64,000 bases of DNA from an archaeon (GCA_021796515.1 JAKACC010000002.1:1-64000); one strand, 5' to 3'; shown: positions 19,740 through 29,300, counted from the stretch's first letter. Notes: generated by a model from the letters alone, not told the origin. A program made the numbers and translations.

Positions 19740-20716
19740 GTCTCTCCCTCCCGTCCGTGCCCTCTCGACACGGAGATGATCGGTATCATCAGAAGCGCTA
19801 TGGCCGGAGGCGTGTTCGGGTCGGTGCCAAGCCCCGTCAGCGTCCCTCCGAGCCCGAGCCCGAACCACCAGATGAAGCCGAGCCATGCCAGGGCGAGGGC
19901 GTACCCCAATCGGGGCCGGCGGACCAGCAGCACTACGCCAGCCAGAAAGGTGATGGTCACCTCAGCGGCGTTGCAGAGCACCGGATGGGCGCCTGCGAAC
20001 CTTATGATCGGGACTAGGGTGTACGACGCCTGGCTAGGGAGCGACTCTATGTTCGCGGCGAATATGGACGACTGGCCGAATGTCGTCCACATCAGGGGTG
20101 CGGCCTGTACCGCTGCAAGGAGTAGGAAGAGGACGGCGGGAGCGTCCCTGACTATCGAGAACCGCCCGGCAAGGTTCCAGGACCCGCGCGGAAGGAGGAG
20201 AAGGAGGGCCGCAAAGGCGTAGACCAGGGCTGCCCCCGGGAACCCGTTCATGATGCTCGGAGTCCCTGGGAACACGCCGCCCGACATGGTCGCTGCGAAC
20301 AGCCCTGCCATCCCTTCGCCGAAAACCCAGACCGTGAGCCCCCAGACCACCGAGGCCGCAAGCGCGACCCGTCTGACCCTCTCGCCGCCTCGGATAAGCA
20401 AGAATCCCAGGGCAAGCTGTATGGCTGCAACGGAGGCGTTCCAGAAGGCCGCCTGGGGGGCCATATACCGCAGGAAGAAGTTGATCGAAGCGAAGTAGAG
20501 CGGAGGAGGCAGCGACTGGAGAGCGTTACCCAACACGCCGTTCACGCTGTTGGCGAAGAACAGGCTGAACATCCGGGGCTGGAGCTGGAGGAGACCGTCT
20601 ATGACCCATAGCGCCCCGAGCCCCAAGGTCATCCAGCGCCGGACGCTGCTTGCCGCCCCCGGACCATATGTCCCTCCCGGGGTTTCAGCCTTGACTTCGT
20701 AAGACTCTGCGGGCAA
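19736..20716 (-). CDS. polytopic membrane protein within cupredoxin cluster
   Basis: Multiple TM segments; overlaps neighbouring gene start. Confidence 0.75.
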   Translation of the reverse strand: MPAESYEVKAETPGGTYGPGAASSVRRWMTLGLGALWVIDGLLQLQPRMFSLFFANSVNGVLGNALQSLPPPLYFASINFFLRYMAPQAAFWNASVAAIQLALGFLLIRGGERVRRVALAASVVWGLTVWVFGEGMAGLFAATMSGGVFPGTPSIMNGFPGAALVYAFAALLLLLPRGSWNLAGRFSIVRDAPAVLFLLLAAVQAAPLMWTTFGQSSIFAANIESLPSQASYTLVPIIRFAGAHPVLCNAAEVTITFLAGVVLLVRRPRLGYALALAWLGFIWWFGLGLGGTLTGLGTDPNTPPAIALLMIPIISVSRGHGREGET

Positions 20717-20741
20717 GGGCGAGGTTCGCCTTCGTCAGGCG

Positions 20742-21479
20742 TCAGCTCACCGTTATGGACCCGCCCATCCATCCGTTGGCAGACATCGGACCAAGCCAGC
20801 CGCTCGGCCCGTAGCCGCAGGGGTCTTCGCAGTGCCAGACGAAGGTCCCCGTCTGGTTGATGTAGAAGTCAGCCATCTCTACGGAGTTTGCCGCCACCGG
20901 TATGTTGATCCCCAGCTGCGGGATCGTGAACGTGTGGCCGATCTGAGTCTCTGGGTTCAGCGAGCTTACGGCCGTCGCGCTCGCCTGGGTGAAGTTGCTG
21001 GCGGCCGCGGTCCCGTTCACCACGTAGACGACGTTCCCTACGGTGCCGGAGACCTGACCGTACTCCGAGGGCAGAGGCGATGCCGTATCGTAGTCAACTA
21101 TTGTGAGCTGGATGAGGGTGTGGGCCGGGAGGCTGATGTTGGCCGGAGACTTCAGGCCGTCAGGCGTGAGCACCCAATACTTCGGCGCCGTCGCCGTCGA
21201 GTTCCACTGCGCTGCCGCGACTATCAGGAGGGTAAGCTTGAAAGGTCCGGCCGTGCTGTTGCTGCTCTGAGAACCCGCGCCCGCGCTCCCCTGGCTCTGG
21301 AGCGACTGTATCTGCGACTGCTGGGTCCGTATGGTGCCCTGTTGGCTGGAAGCCACGCCGATCATGGCCATCCCTATGACCATGAATACCAACGTCAAAA
21401 CCACCAGGACTACCGCGACCTTCGTGTCCGACATGCCGGACCTGCTGTACGCCCGCCCCGTGGCTGTCCCGACTTCCAT
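20742..21479 (-). CDS. membrane-anchored cupredoxin, CuA/COX2-like
   Basis: N-terminal TM VAVVLVVLTLVFMVIGMAMIG; C-terminal TGTFVWHCEDPCGYGPSGWLGPM. Confidence 0.75.
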   Translation of the reverse strand: MEVGTATGRAYSRSGMSDTKVAVVLVVLTLVFMVIGMAMIGVASSQQGTIRTQQSQIQSLQSQGSAGAGSQSSNSTAGPFKLTLLIVAAAQWNSTATAPKYWVLTPDGLKSPANISLPAHTLIQLTIVDYDTASPLPSEYGQVSGTVGNVVYVVNGTAAASNFTQASATAVSSLNPETQIGHTFTIPQLGINIPVAANSVEMADFYINQTGTFVWHCEDPCGYGPSGWLGPMSANGWMGGSITVS

Positions 21480-21574
21480 TACCCCTGAGAAGGGGCCCAG
21501 GGTATTTGATGCGGTCTGTACGGTTAGCCACGTGAAACTAACCTTATGTATGATTGTACACACAGCCGCATGCG

Positions 21575-22147
21575 ATGGGCCGTACCAACATCGCCGTCGA
21601 AGACGAGATAGCCGGCTCACTTGCCGACGAAGCCTCGAAGGAGAACAAGACAGTCTACGCCCTGGCGAACGAGGCGATGAAGGCGGTCCTCAGGGTCTGC
21701 GACGAGGGGGGGAAACCCGACGACGTCTACGTGTCTTGGTTCTTTGTGCGCATCCTGCGAGACCTGGACTCCGTCCCGATTCCAGGGGACCTCCTGGAAA
21801 AGATGGTGAAGGCCCTCTATGCGGCTGACAGCGATTCCCTGCTGAAGTACTGGTTCGAGGAGGGGGTGAGGACGGGGGCTTACCTCCACCTTTCGTCGCC
21901 CAAGATTGAGGGGCTCTCTTCGGAGGTGAGGGCGCTTTCTCAGGCGAACCTGCTCCCTGTGAAGAGGGTCGAGATCAGGGGGGAAGAGGACAGCAAGGTC
22001 GTCATCCGCGTCATCGGCGCCGGGCTCTCCATGGAGTCTACGAAATGCGCGGAGGCCTTCATCAAAGGAATCGTCAGCGCCTACTCGTTGAAGGTGGTCG
22101 GGAGCAGCGTCACAGGCAGCATCATAGAGCTGAAGGTGTCCAAGTGA
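21575..22147 (+). CDS. hypothetical protein
   Basis: MGRTNIAVEDEIAGSLADEASKENKTVYALANEAMKAVL. Confidence 0.65.
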   Translation: MGRTNIAVEDEIAGSLADEASKENKTVYALANEAMKAVLRVCDEGGKPDDVYVSWFFVRILRDLDSVPIPGDLLEKMVKALYAADSDSLLKYWFEEGVRTGAYLHLSSPKIEGLSSEVRALSQANLLPVKRVEIRGEEDSKVVIRVIGAGLSMESTKCAEAFIKGIVSAYSLKVVGSSVTGSIIELKVSK

Positions 22148-22277
22148 GCCGCCCCGCCACCCCCTAGCAGGCGCCCCCGCGACCCAGCGGCGGGCTCCGA
22201 GTGCAGACGGCGCGCCTCGGGCCTCCCGTCGAGTCCGACTCTTGGCGCTACCTAGTCCAGCCTGGCCCTTGGCCTGG

Positions 22278-22556
22278 TCAGCCCTTCGCCCGCGCGAGGG
22301 AATACACTATGATGAAGAACCCGGCCGCCTGACTGTATGCCTGTACGGTGATCACGGTCCCGAGGTCCACGGTCCCGAAGTTGTACAGCACTCCGGCCGC
22401 AAGGGCGCCTAGAGTGACGAAGGCGAACCCGAGAGAAAGCAGGATCATCGCCTGGCTCTTCGTCTTGCCGTAGGCCCTCCCGGCGTAGTACACCACCACT
22501 CCTCCGAAGACAAGGATGAGCGCCTGAGCTACGTCCAGATAGAGAAGGTCGATCAC
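22278..22556 (-). CDS. small membrane protein
   Basis: Three hydrophobic segments, 92 aa. Confidence 0.65.
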   Translation of the reverse strand: MIDLLYLDVAQALILVFGGVVVYYAGRAYGKTKSQAMILLSLGFAFVTLGALAAGVLYNFGTVDLGTVITVQAYSQAAGFFIIVYSLARAKG

Positions 22557-22615
22557 TGCTCAAAGTCACCCTCCGGGGCCTTTATAGCGTTGAAGCCGAT
22601 TCTCAATGTTGGCAA

Positions 22616-22978
22616 TCATTTGGCTTCTCTCATAGTGAGCCAGAGGCGCTTCAGCTTCTCCGCCACGTCCTCGTTGATTGTCGCCTCGACCTTCATGACC
22701 CCCCCATCGAACGAGACGTTGACCGCCCGATAGGCGCTCCTCAGGAGCTCGTACTTCTTCCCCTCGGGGGTGACGACTATCCGCTCTATCACGAGTATCT
22801 GCGAAGCCAGGAGCTCGTGGACCCTCCTGTAGCAGGTGCTCAGAGGTATGTCGTTCTCGCGGCTCATGTCCTCGACTGACTTGCTTTTCGGGATGGCGGA
22901 GAGGATGATCTTTCTGGAATATTCGTCCGCGAGCCCCTGGACCAGCGCGTGGACCCGAGACGGCTCGGTTATCTCCAA
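22616..22978 (-). CDS. winged-helix transcriptional regulator (ArsR-like)
   Basis: EYSRKIILSAIPKSKSVEDMSRENDIPLSTCYRRVHELLASQIL. Confidence 0.75.
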   Translation of the reverse strand: MEITEPSRVHALVQGLADEYSRKIILSAIPKSKSVEDMSRENDIPLSTCYRRVHELLASQILVIERIVVTPEGKKYELLRSAYRAVNVSFDGGVMKVEATINEDVAEKLKRLWLTMREAK

Positions 22979-23051
22979 CCTCTTCGAATCCTTTCTTGAG
23001 CTTATTTGAGTATATATCGCCCGTGACCGAAAAGAGGGGGAGAAGCAGGAC

Positions 23052-23627
23052 CTAGTTCGCCCTGCTTCTCATCAGGTATCCTAGTCCGCCTAGCAGCGCG
23101 CCAAGGCAGGCGACGAGGACCAGCCCGCCGATCGGGTCTACTAGCCCCCCGAGGATCTGGACGTGGACCTGCCCCGCGTTGAGGCCTTCACCCCCGCTCG
23201 AGACAGGAGCGCTCGCCCACCCTGCGAGGTAACCCCCCCACATCATCAGGAACATCGAACCTGCCACGCCGACGTTCATGAATATGATGTGTCCCCATGC
23301 CAGGAGGTTGGTGATCCCCTTGTACGGCTTCCCCTGAATCCCTTCGATGTAGAGGTAGAAGATGGCCGTGACCGCCATAGCGACTACGCCGACGACGAGG
23401 AAGGAGATGTACCCCGTGAACAGCCAGGTCCCAGCGCCGTTGGACGCTATGACCCTCGACGGGGCGTAGTACGTGTTGCTCGTGAAGATGTTGATGGGGT
23501 TGATGAGGAGGACCGTCGCGATAACCGCGAACAGACCTTCGATGATTGCTGCCAGGATGAACCTGCCGGCCCACTTGCTCTTGAAAGCAAGCGACCGTGT
23601 CGTGTTTTCCATGGGTGGTGCGCTCAT
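23052..23627 (-). CDS. membrane protein, hypothetical
   Basis: Several TM segments. Confidence 0.7.
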   Translation of the reverse strand: MSAPPMENTTRSLAFKSKWAGRFILAAIIEGLFAVIATVLLINPINIFTSNTYYAPSRVIASNGAGTWLFTGYISFLVVGVVAMAVTAIFYLYIEGIQGKPYKGITNLLAWGHIIFMNVGVAGSMFLMMWGGYLAGWASAPVSSGGEGLNAGQVHVQILGGLVDPIGGLVLVACLGALLGGLGYLMRSRAN

Positions 23628-23819
23628 GTCCAGGGCTTATAACGAGATGACACGATTTTCGCACCTGATAATCACTCGTGGGGAGCATCACATGCCTCTG
23701 ACCGCCCACGATGGCCGCCCGAACCGCGCCTTCCGCCCGCCTTGAGGCGTGCGTGCCCGCCGCATCTCTCCCCGAAGGCGGAGGGCAACTTTCCCGCGCA
23801 TCTGACGCGGGCGGGGCCG

Positions 23820-24000
23820 TCAACCTCCTCTACGGTAACGGGAAGGTAGCCGCAGGCGGGACTCAGCAAGCCAATTTTGAATCCCTGAGCGGTAGCGGGC
23901 TGATGGCACAGCCCTTGCTTCTAAGGTGGGGCTACCAGAAATGGAGCCAGGCACCTGAAACAAGAAGCCAGCGGCTTTAGCCGTTGGAGCATGTCACGTT
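23820..24000 (+). mobile_element. IS200/IS605-type (TnpB-encoding) 3'-end remnant
   Basis: gaaacaagaagccagcggctttagccgttggagcatgtcac encodes KQEASGFSRWSMSR, a TnpB C-terminal/right-end signature as I recall it, with hairpin ccagcggc-ttta-gccgttgg at 23968-23987; upstream frame is broken. Confidence 0.5.
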
Positions 24001-24064
24001 CTCAACCGTGGGAATCGGAGGAGCGCGTTAAATAGAGAGGGGAGGTTCCAACGAACGACGCAAC

Positions 24065-24520
24065 ATGACAAGCGACGGGGGGTTCAGGCTGATAGTCGTC
24101 GCCTTCGACGGCTCGACGGACTCGGCGACCGCAGTGCAGCTGGCTGCCTCGGTGGCGGCCAAGTACGGCGCTAGGCTCATCGTCGCCCACGTATACAACT
24201 CTCCCGCCATGGCGCTCGCTGGCGGCCCCGGGATGCCGATGCCCGACTACTCGGAACTGGAGGCGGCGGCCAAGGACACGGGCCGGTCGGTCCTTTCCCG
24301 CGGCGTCCAGCTGGCAGCGCAGGCGGGGGTGAAGGCAGGGGGAGAGCTCATACAAGCATCCTCCGTGGTCGAAGCGCTGGTGGGGTTCGCATCTGACCAG
24401 GATGCTGACCTCTTGGTCGTGGGGACCAGGGGGATGACGGGGTTCAAGAAGCTCGTCGTCGGGAGCGTCTCTTCGGGGCTAGTGAGTCACGCCCACTGCC
24501 CGGTCCTGGTGGTGAGGTGA
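24065..24520 (+). CDS. universal stress protein (UspA family)
   Basis: VVAFDGSTDSATAVQLAA; VVGTRGMTGFKKLVVGSVSSGLVSHAHCPVLVVR. Confidence 0.95.
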   Translation: MTSDGGFRLIVVAFDGSTDSATAVQLAASVAAKYGARLIVAHVYNSPAMALAGGPGMPMPDYSELEAAAKDTGRSVLSRGVQLAAQAGVKAGGELIQASSVVEALVGFASDQDADLLVVGTRGMTGFKKLVVGSVSSGLVSHAHCPVLVVR

Positions 24521-24524
24521 GCCG

Positions 24525-24953
24525 ATGATATACGTGAGAGACGTGATGACGAGGGGCGTCAAGACCATCGACTTGCGCTCCACGATACTGGATGCGGCGA
24601 AGGCGATGGCGAAATGGAAGATCGGCTCCCTCGTGGTCGTCGAGGGGACGAAGCCCGTAGGGATGGTGACCGAGGGAGACATCTCTCGAAGCGTCGCCGA
24701 CGGCGTGGAACCGTCCACCGCCTTGGGGAAGTTTGGGATGAAGAGACTGCTGACTGTGGCCCAGGACGAGAAGGTCGAGGTGGCAGCGAAGATGATGTCT
24801 GACGCGAGGGTCAAGAAGCTCCCGGTGATGGAAGGAGGTGCCCTCGTCGGGATCATCACACAGACGGACATCGTGGGCTCCACTTTCTCGCTGGTGACCT
24901 CGTTGAAAGAGATGGTGGAGGCCCGTTACAGGCCTCCCGACTTCGAGATGTGA
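24525..24953 (+). CDS. CBS-domain pair protein
   Basis: VRDVMTRGVKTIDLRSTILDAAKAMAKWKIGSLVVVEGTKPVGMVTEGDI. Confidence 0.93.
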   Translation: MIYVRDVMTRGVKTIDLRSTILDAAKAMAKWKIGSLVVVEGTKPVGMVTEGDISRSVADGVEPSTALGKFGMKRLLTVAQDEKVEVAAKMMSDARVKKLPVMEGGALVGIITQTDIVGSTFSLVTSLKEMVEARYRPPDFEM

Positions 24954-25017
24954 AGGACCCTCCGCCACCAGCGTCGCGAACTTCCTTTAAGCACCCTTCG
25001 GGCGGGGCACGAACCGC

Positions 25018-25329
25018 TTGGCCCTGCCCGAGTACCAGATAGTGGTGGACTTCGTGAGCGAAGGAGAGGTCGCCAACCTCGTCAAAGGGTTCATCGAGGT
25101 GAAGGGGAAGCGGGTCAGGTTCTCCGGCGTGGCCTATGGCCGCTTCGGCGGGCAGAACTTCTCCCCCCAGTTCTCAAAGCGCGCCCGCGACGAGCTGACG
25201 AGGCTCACGGGCGACTTCCCGAAGTTCGAGGAGGACATGCAGATGAGACTCGTCCGCGGGGAGTTCGAGGCGAAACCTGGCAAGGACGAGCATCACCATC
25301 ATCACCATCTGGGAGAGCCGCCTGCTTGA
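25018..25329 (+). CDS. hypothetical protein with natural His6 near C-terminus
   Basis: 103 aa; ...GKDEHHHHHHLGEPPA. Confidence 0.7.
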   Translation: MALPEYQIVVDFVSEGEVANLVKGFIEVKGKRVRFSGVAYGRFGGQNFSPQFSKRARDELTRLTGDFPKFEEDMQMRLVRGEFEAKPGKDEHHHHHHLGEPPA

Positions 25330-26249
25330 ACCTCCTGGTAGGCGCAACTGGTTTTGTCGGCGGGCACCTGGTCGAGTATCTGTTCCAGCAGGGGGAGATC
25401 TCCAAAGGCGTGTTCCGGAAGGGGTCCCATCTGAAGATAATGGACCTGAACGGGGTGCAGGGGATAGAGGCCGATCTTACAGACCACCACGCCCTCCACG
25501 AAGCCATGGAGGGGGCGGACGTAGTCTACAATCTCGCGTCGCCCATGCCCGGCGAGGCAGATGGGTTCCAAAAGACGAGCACGGAGGGGCTCCTGAACCT
25601 CCTGGAGGTCGCTTCAGAGGCGAAGGCAAAAGCTTTCGTTCACCTGAGTACCCTGGACGTCTACGGGTTCGCGGCGGGGCAGATAGGCCCTTCGACCCCC
25701 CTCCGCCCTTCAGGAGAGTATCAGGAGTCGAAGGCGGAGGCCGAGCGCCTCCTCCAAGAGTTCGCAAAGCGGAGCGTTACGCCGAGGGTGACGATAATCA
25801 GGGCCGCAAGGGCGCTGGGCTCGAGGGACGAGTCGCTTGTGGTCCCAATGCTGAAGATGGTCAGTGGAGGCAAGGTCGTAGTCCCGAAGGGGGGGCAGAT
25901 GTCGTACACGCACCCCAGGGACGTCGCCAAGGCGATGTACGGAGCTGCTGTCGGGAACCCCCCGGGAGGGAACGCCTACTCGGTCAAGTCGTTCGAAGCC
26001 ACCCCCGAGGAGCTGGCAGGTGCGCTCGCGTCAGCCTTGGGGAAAGAGGTCCAGGTCAAGAAGGAGGGGCTGTTCGCCGGGGGCGCGCTCCCCCGATACA
26101 CGTCAGATCAGCTGAAGGCTTCGCTCCGCATAGACGTCCAGCCATCCTGGAAGGACATCAGCTACGCCCCTGACTACACTCTGAAAGGCGCCTGCGAGGA
26201 GATAGCTGCATGGTACAGAAAGGAACCCTGGGTGACGGAGAGCAGCTAG
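25326..26249 (+). CDS. NAD-dependent epimerase/3-beta-HSD-like SDR
   Basis: LLVGATGFVGGHLVEYLFQQG; YQESKAEAE. Confidence 0.9.
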   Translation: MNLLVGATGFVGGHLVEYLFQQGEISKGVFRKGSHLKIMDLNGVQGIEADLTDHHALHEAMEGADVVYNLASPMPGEADGFQKTSTEGLLNLLEVASEAKAKAFVHLSTLDVYGFAAGQIGPSTPLRPSGEYQESKAEAERLLQEFAKRSVTPRVTIIRAARALGSRDESLVVPMLKMVSGGKVVVPKGGQMSYTHPRDVAKAMYGAAVGNPPGGNAYSVKSFEATPEELAGALASALGKEVQVKKEGLFAGGALPRYTSDQLKASLRIDVQPSWKDISYAPDYTLKGACEEIAAWYRKEPWVTESS

Positions 26250-26917
26250 GCATCCCGGAAATTCTCCGGGAGATGCGGAGGATGGTCCGAGCCTCTGTCG
26301 ACAGGAGGGCCACGGCGCTCGCGCAGCTCAAGGAAGCGGAGGGCTCAGACCCTTTCAGGATACTCATCAGCACCATCCTGTCTCACAGGACGAAGGATGA
26401 AAACACGGCCAGAGCAACTGAAAACCTGTTTTCAAGATACGCTAGCCCCGCGGAGCTCGCGAAGGCCGACCCCAGGGTGGTGCGCCGCCTCATCAGGCCA
26501 TCCGGGTTCTACAACATGAAGGCCCGGAACATAATAAAGGCGTCCAGGCAACTCGTCACAGAGTTCGGGGGGGAGGTGCCGGACAACGAGGAAGACCTTC
26601 TCAAGATCCACTCCGTCGGGAGGAAGACGGCGAACTGCGTCCTGGTATACGCCTTCGACAAGCCCGCCATCCCGGTCGACACTCATGTCCACAGGATATC
26701 CAACAGGCTCGGACTCGTCAGGACGAGGAAGCCCGAAGAGACCGAGTCGGAGCTGGTCCGGACGGTCCCCAGGCGTTACTGGCTGGAGCTCAACGACCTT
26801 TTCGTGAGGTTCGGGCAGACCACCTGCAAGCCCATCGGGCCGAAGTGCCCCACATGCAGCCTCAAACCGACGTGCGTCTACTACCGGGACGTGGTCGCGA
26901 AGCGCAAACCTTCATAG
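26210..26917 (+). CDS. nth: endonuclease III
   Basis: HxH-GPD region LLKIHSVGRKTANCVLVYAFDKPAIPVDTHVHRISNRLG; 4Fe-4S CX6CX2CX5C. Confidence 0.95.
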   Translation: MVQKGTLGDGEQLGIPEILREMRRMVRASVDRRATALAQLKEAEGSDPFRILISTILSHRTKDENTARATENLFSRYASPAELAKADPRVVRRLIRPSGFYNMKARNIIKASRQLVTEFGGEVPDNEEDLLKIHSVGRKTANCVLVYAFDKPAIPVDTHVHRISNRLGLVRTRKPEETESELVRTVPRRYWLELNDLFVRFGQTTCKPIGPKCPTCSLKPTCVYYRDVVAKRKPS

Positions 26918-26943
26918 CCCCACCATCTTTGCCGTGGACGGCC

Positions 26944-27264
26944 GTGCCGACCCTCGAGGAGTCGAAGAGGAAGATAGAAGAGCTCGTGAAAGCGAAAGGG
27001 TTCGGCAACACTCCGCAGGATATCCCCAACAAGCTGCTCTTCGCGTTCATCGAGCTCGGAGAGGCCGGGGACTCATGGAAGAAGGGGAAGGCCGTCGAAG
27101 AGACTGTCGAGGAGCTGATAGACGTGATCTTCTACGTCTTGGACGCTTCGAGGCTGATAGCGCCGAACGCCAACATGGACGAGGCCTTTGAGAAGAAATG
27201 GGCCAAGAACATGGGGCGGCCTTTCCAGTACGGGGAAGGGTTCCGCTCGAAGCAGGCCGGCTAG
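26944..27264 (+). CDS. MazG-like nucleotide pyrophosphohydrolase
   Basis: FAFIELGEAGDSWKKGKAVEETVEELIDVIFYVLDASRL; GTG start at 26944. Confidence 0.75.
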   Translation: MPTLEESKRKIEELVKAKGFGNTPQDIPNKLLFAFIELGEAGDSWKKGKAVEETVEELIDVIFYVLDASRLIAPNANMDEAFEKKWAKNMGRPFQYGEGFRSKQAG

Positions 27265-27530
27265 CCTGCTTTCACCCAAGCAACCTGCTTGTCTGCATGG
27301 CAGACGTATCCCTCGAAGCTGGCGCCCTTTCTGTCGGTGACCGGCTCTGTCCTCTTCAGGGGGCGGCCGCATGAGGTGCACTTCTGCCCGGAGTCGTACT
27401 GCTTGACCTTCCCCCAGTCGAGCATGAAGTATGTCAGCCACAGGGGGGAGACGTCCGTCTTCATCTCACAAGCGCCTTCGCGTTCCGGCCACAGGCCATT
27501 GGCTGTAGACGTATAGAAAAAGTTCGCCAT
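27261..27530 (-). CDS. hypothetical small zinc-ribbon-like protein (true start possibly downstream of 27530)
   Basis: CTSCGRPLKR...GYVCHAD. Confidence 0.6.
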   Translation of the reverse strand: MANFFYTSTANGLWPEREGACEMKTDVSPLWLTYFMLDWGKVKQYDSGQKCTSCGRPLKRTEPVTDRKGASFEGYVCHADKQVAWVKAG

Positions 27531-27532
27531 CG

Positions 27533-28795
27533 ATGACGGTTAAATCCTGGGGGGAGGGATGGAGCACGAGCATGGAGCCTCTGTTCCAGTCCTCGGTCGA
27601 CGAGGTGGACCGCCTCGTGGGGCTGAAGAAGGAGGAGCTCTCGATGCTGGAGGACGCAGATGCAGCGGCTGGCGAGCTCCTGGTGTCCGAGTTTGAGAAG
27701 TACGTCGAGCGCAAGTTCAACCCTGAGGCGTCCGAGGTGCTCAAGCGCCACGACCTGATGGGGGTCCCGATTGACGTGAAGTATGGAGGGAGGGGGGCTC
27801 GGCAGCTGGCAGAGTCCCTCTTCCTTGAGAGGATGGGGCAGACAGGGATGGGGGTCATCACCTTCGCAGACGTCCACCTTTGCCTCGGGAGCCTCGGGGT
27901 ACAGGACTGGGGGACAGAGGAACAGAAGGGGAGATATCTCCCGAAGGCAGCGAAGGGGGAGGTGGTCTTCGCTTACGGGTTGACCGAGCCAGAGGCCGGC
28001 TCCGACCCCTCCTCGATGAAGACGAGCTACGTCAAGGACGGGGGCGGTTACAGGCTCAAGGGGTCCAAGTACCTGATATCAAACGGCTCCATCGCCACCC
28101 ACATGTTGACCTTCGCTCGGCCCGAGGCGGAAGGGAAGAAGCCCACGGCGTTCATAGTCGACACGAAGTCTGACGGCTTCAGCGTGGACATGCGCCTCGA
28201 GGAGAAGATAGGGCTGTTCACTTCGGACACCTCCATGCTCACCCTGGACGACGTCTACGTCCCCAGAGAGGACGTCCTAGGCGAGGAGGGGAAAGGGTTC
28301 TCGGTCGCCTACTCTAGCCTCCTGAACGGCCGAATTGGGATCGGGTCAGGGTGCCTGGGGGTCATGGAGGACTGCCTGAACCAGGTAAAGGAGAGGGCCA
28401 CCTCGCGGGTCCAGCATGGCAAGCAGATCGCAAAGCACCAGCTCATACAGAAGCACGTGGCATACATCGAGTCCAGCCTCGAGGCGTCCAGATGGCTCGT
28501 CTATCGCGCGGCCATGAAGAAGGACGAGTGCGACCGCGACCGAAAGGACCTCAGGCTCCGGGCGGACGCAGACCGGCTCTCCGCCGTCGCGAAGTACGTC
28601 TCTTCGAGGTCGGCGTTCGAGTCGGCGGACAGGGCTGTCCAGTGTTTCGGGGGGTTCGGGTACTCCATCATGTCACCCGTGGCGAAGCACTTCCTCGACT
28701 CGAGGGTGGCCAGGATATACGAAGGGACGGACGAGATCATGGAACTCAAGATAGCCTCGTCGGTCCTCGGCCAGGAGTTCGAAGCCTACAAGTAG
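27533..28795 (+). CDS. acyl-CoA dehydrogenase
   Basis: AYGLTEPEAGSDPSSMKTS; KYLISNGSIATHML; QCFGGFGYSIMSPVAKHFLDSRVARIYEGTDEIMELKIA. Confidence 0.95.
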   Translation: MTVKSWGEGWSTSMEPLFQSSVDEVDRLVGLKKEELSMLEDADAAAGELLVSEFEKYVERKFNPEASEVLKRHDLMGVPIDVKYGGRGARQLAESLFLERMGQTGMGVITFADVHLCLGSLGVQDWGTEEQKGRYLPKAAKGEVVFAYGLTEPEAGSDPSSMKTSYVKDGGGYRLKGSKYLISNGSIATHMLTFARPEAEGKKPTAFIVDTKSDGFSVDMRLEEKIGLFTSDTSMLTLDDVYVPREDVLGEEGKGFSVAYSSLLNGRIGIGSGCLGVMEDCLNQVKERATSRVQHGKQIAKHQLIQKHVAYIESSLEASRWLVYRAAMKKDECDRDRKDLRLRADADRLSAVAKYVSSRSAFESADRAVQCFGGFGYSIMSPVAKHFLDSRVARIYEGTDEIMELKIASSVLGQEFEAYK

Positions 28796-28819
28796 GGGGC
28801 TCAAGCCCCGTGCAGGACA

Positions 28820-29266
28820 GTGCTGCTCCATCTCGACGGATCCAACCAGATAGGCGCCAGCCGCGACCGGGTCTACGCCCTCCTTACCGACCCAGGCTTC
28901 ATCGCAAAGACCCTCCCGGACGCAGAAGACATCCGGGTCCTCGACGGCTCGACCCTGGAGGCGAAGGTCAAACTCAGGGTCTCCGTCGTGTCGAGCACGG
29001 TCAGGATGAAGATGACCATAGGGAAGAGCGAGCCCACGACGAAGGCGACGCTGACCGCCGAGGGGTCTGGTAGCGGGAGCGCTCTGAAGATAGCGAGCGT
29101 GTTCGAGCTCTCAGGGGACGCGCCCACCACGATGTCCTGGTCGGCGGACGCCGACATAACCGGGGTGATGGCGGGGCTCGGCTCGACGCTCCTGAAGGGG
29201 TTCGCGACGAAGAAGGTCGCAGAAATCTTCGCGGGGATCACCAAAGCGGTCGAATCGGCCGCCTAG
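28820..29266 (+). CDS. SRPBCC/CoxG-like protein
   Basis: GASRDRVYALLTDPGFIAKTLPDAEDIRVLDGSTLEAKVKLRV. Confidence 0.85.
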   Translation: MLLHLDGSNQIGASRDRVYALLTDPGFIAKTLPDAEDIRVLDGSTLEAKVKLRVSVVSSTVRMKMTIGKSEPTTKATLTAEGSGSGSALKIASVFELSGDAPTTMSWSADADITGVMAGLGSTLLKGFATKKVAEIFAGITKAVESAA

Positions 29267-29300
29267 GTGACCTTCCGCTTGCGACCTGACCGCCTGATTT

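Noticed and set aside
22148-22277. tRNA or structured RNA in GC-rich spacer
   Set aside because: No cloverleaf, T-loop or conserved motif could be identified.
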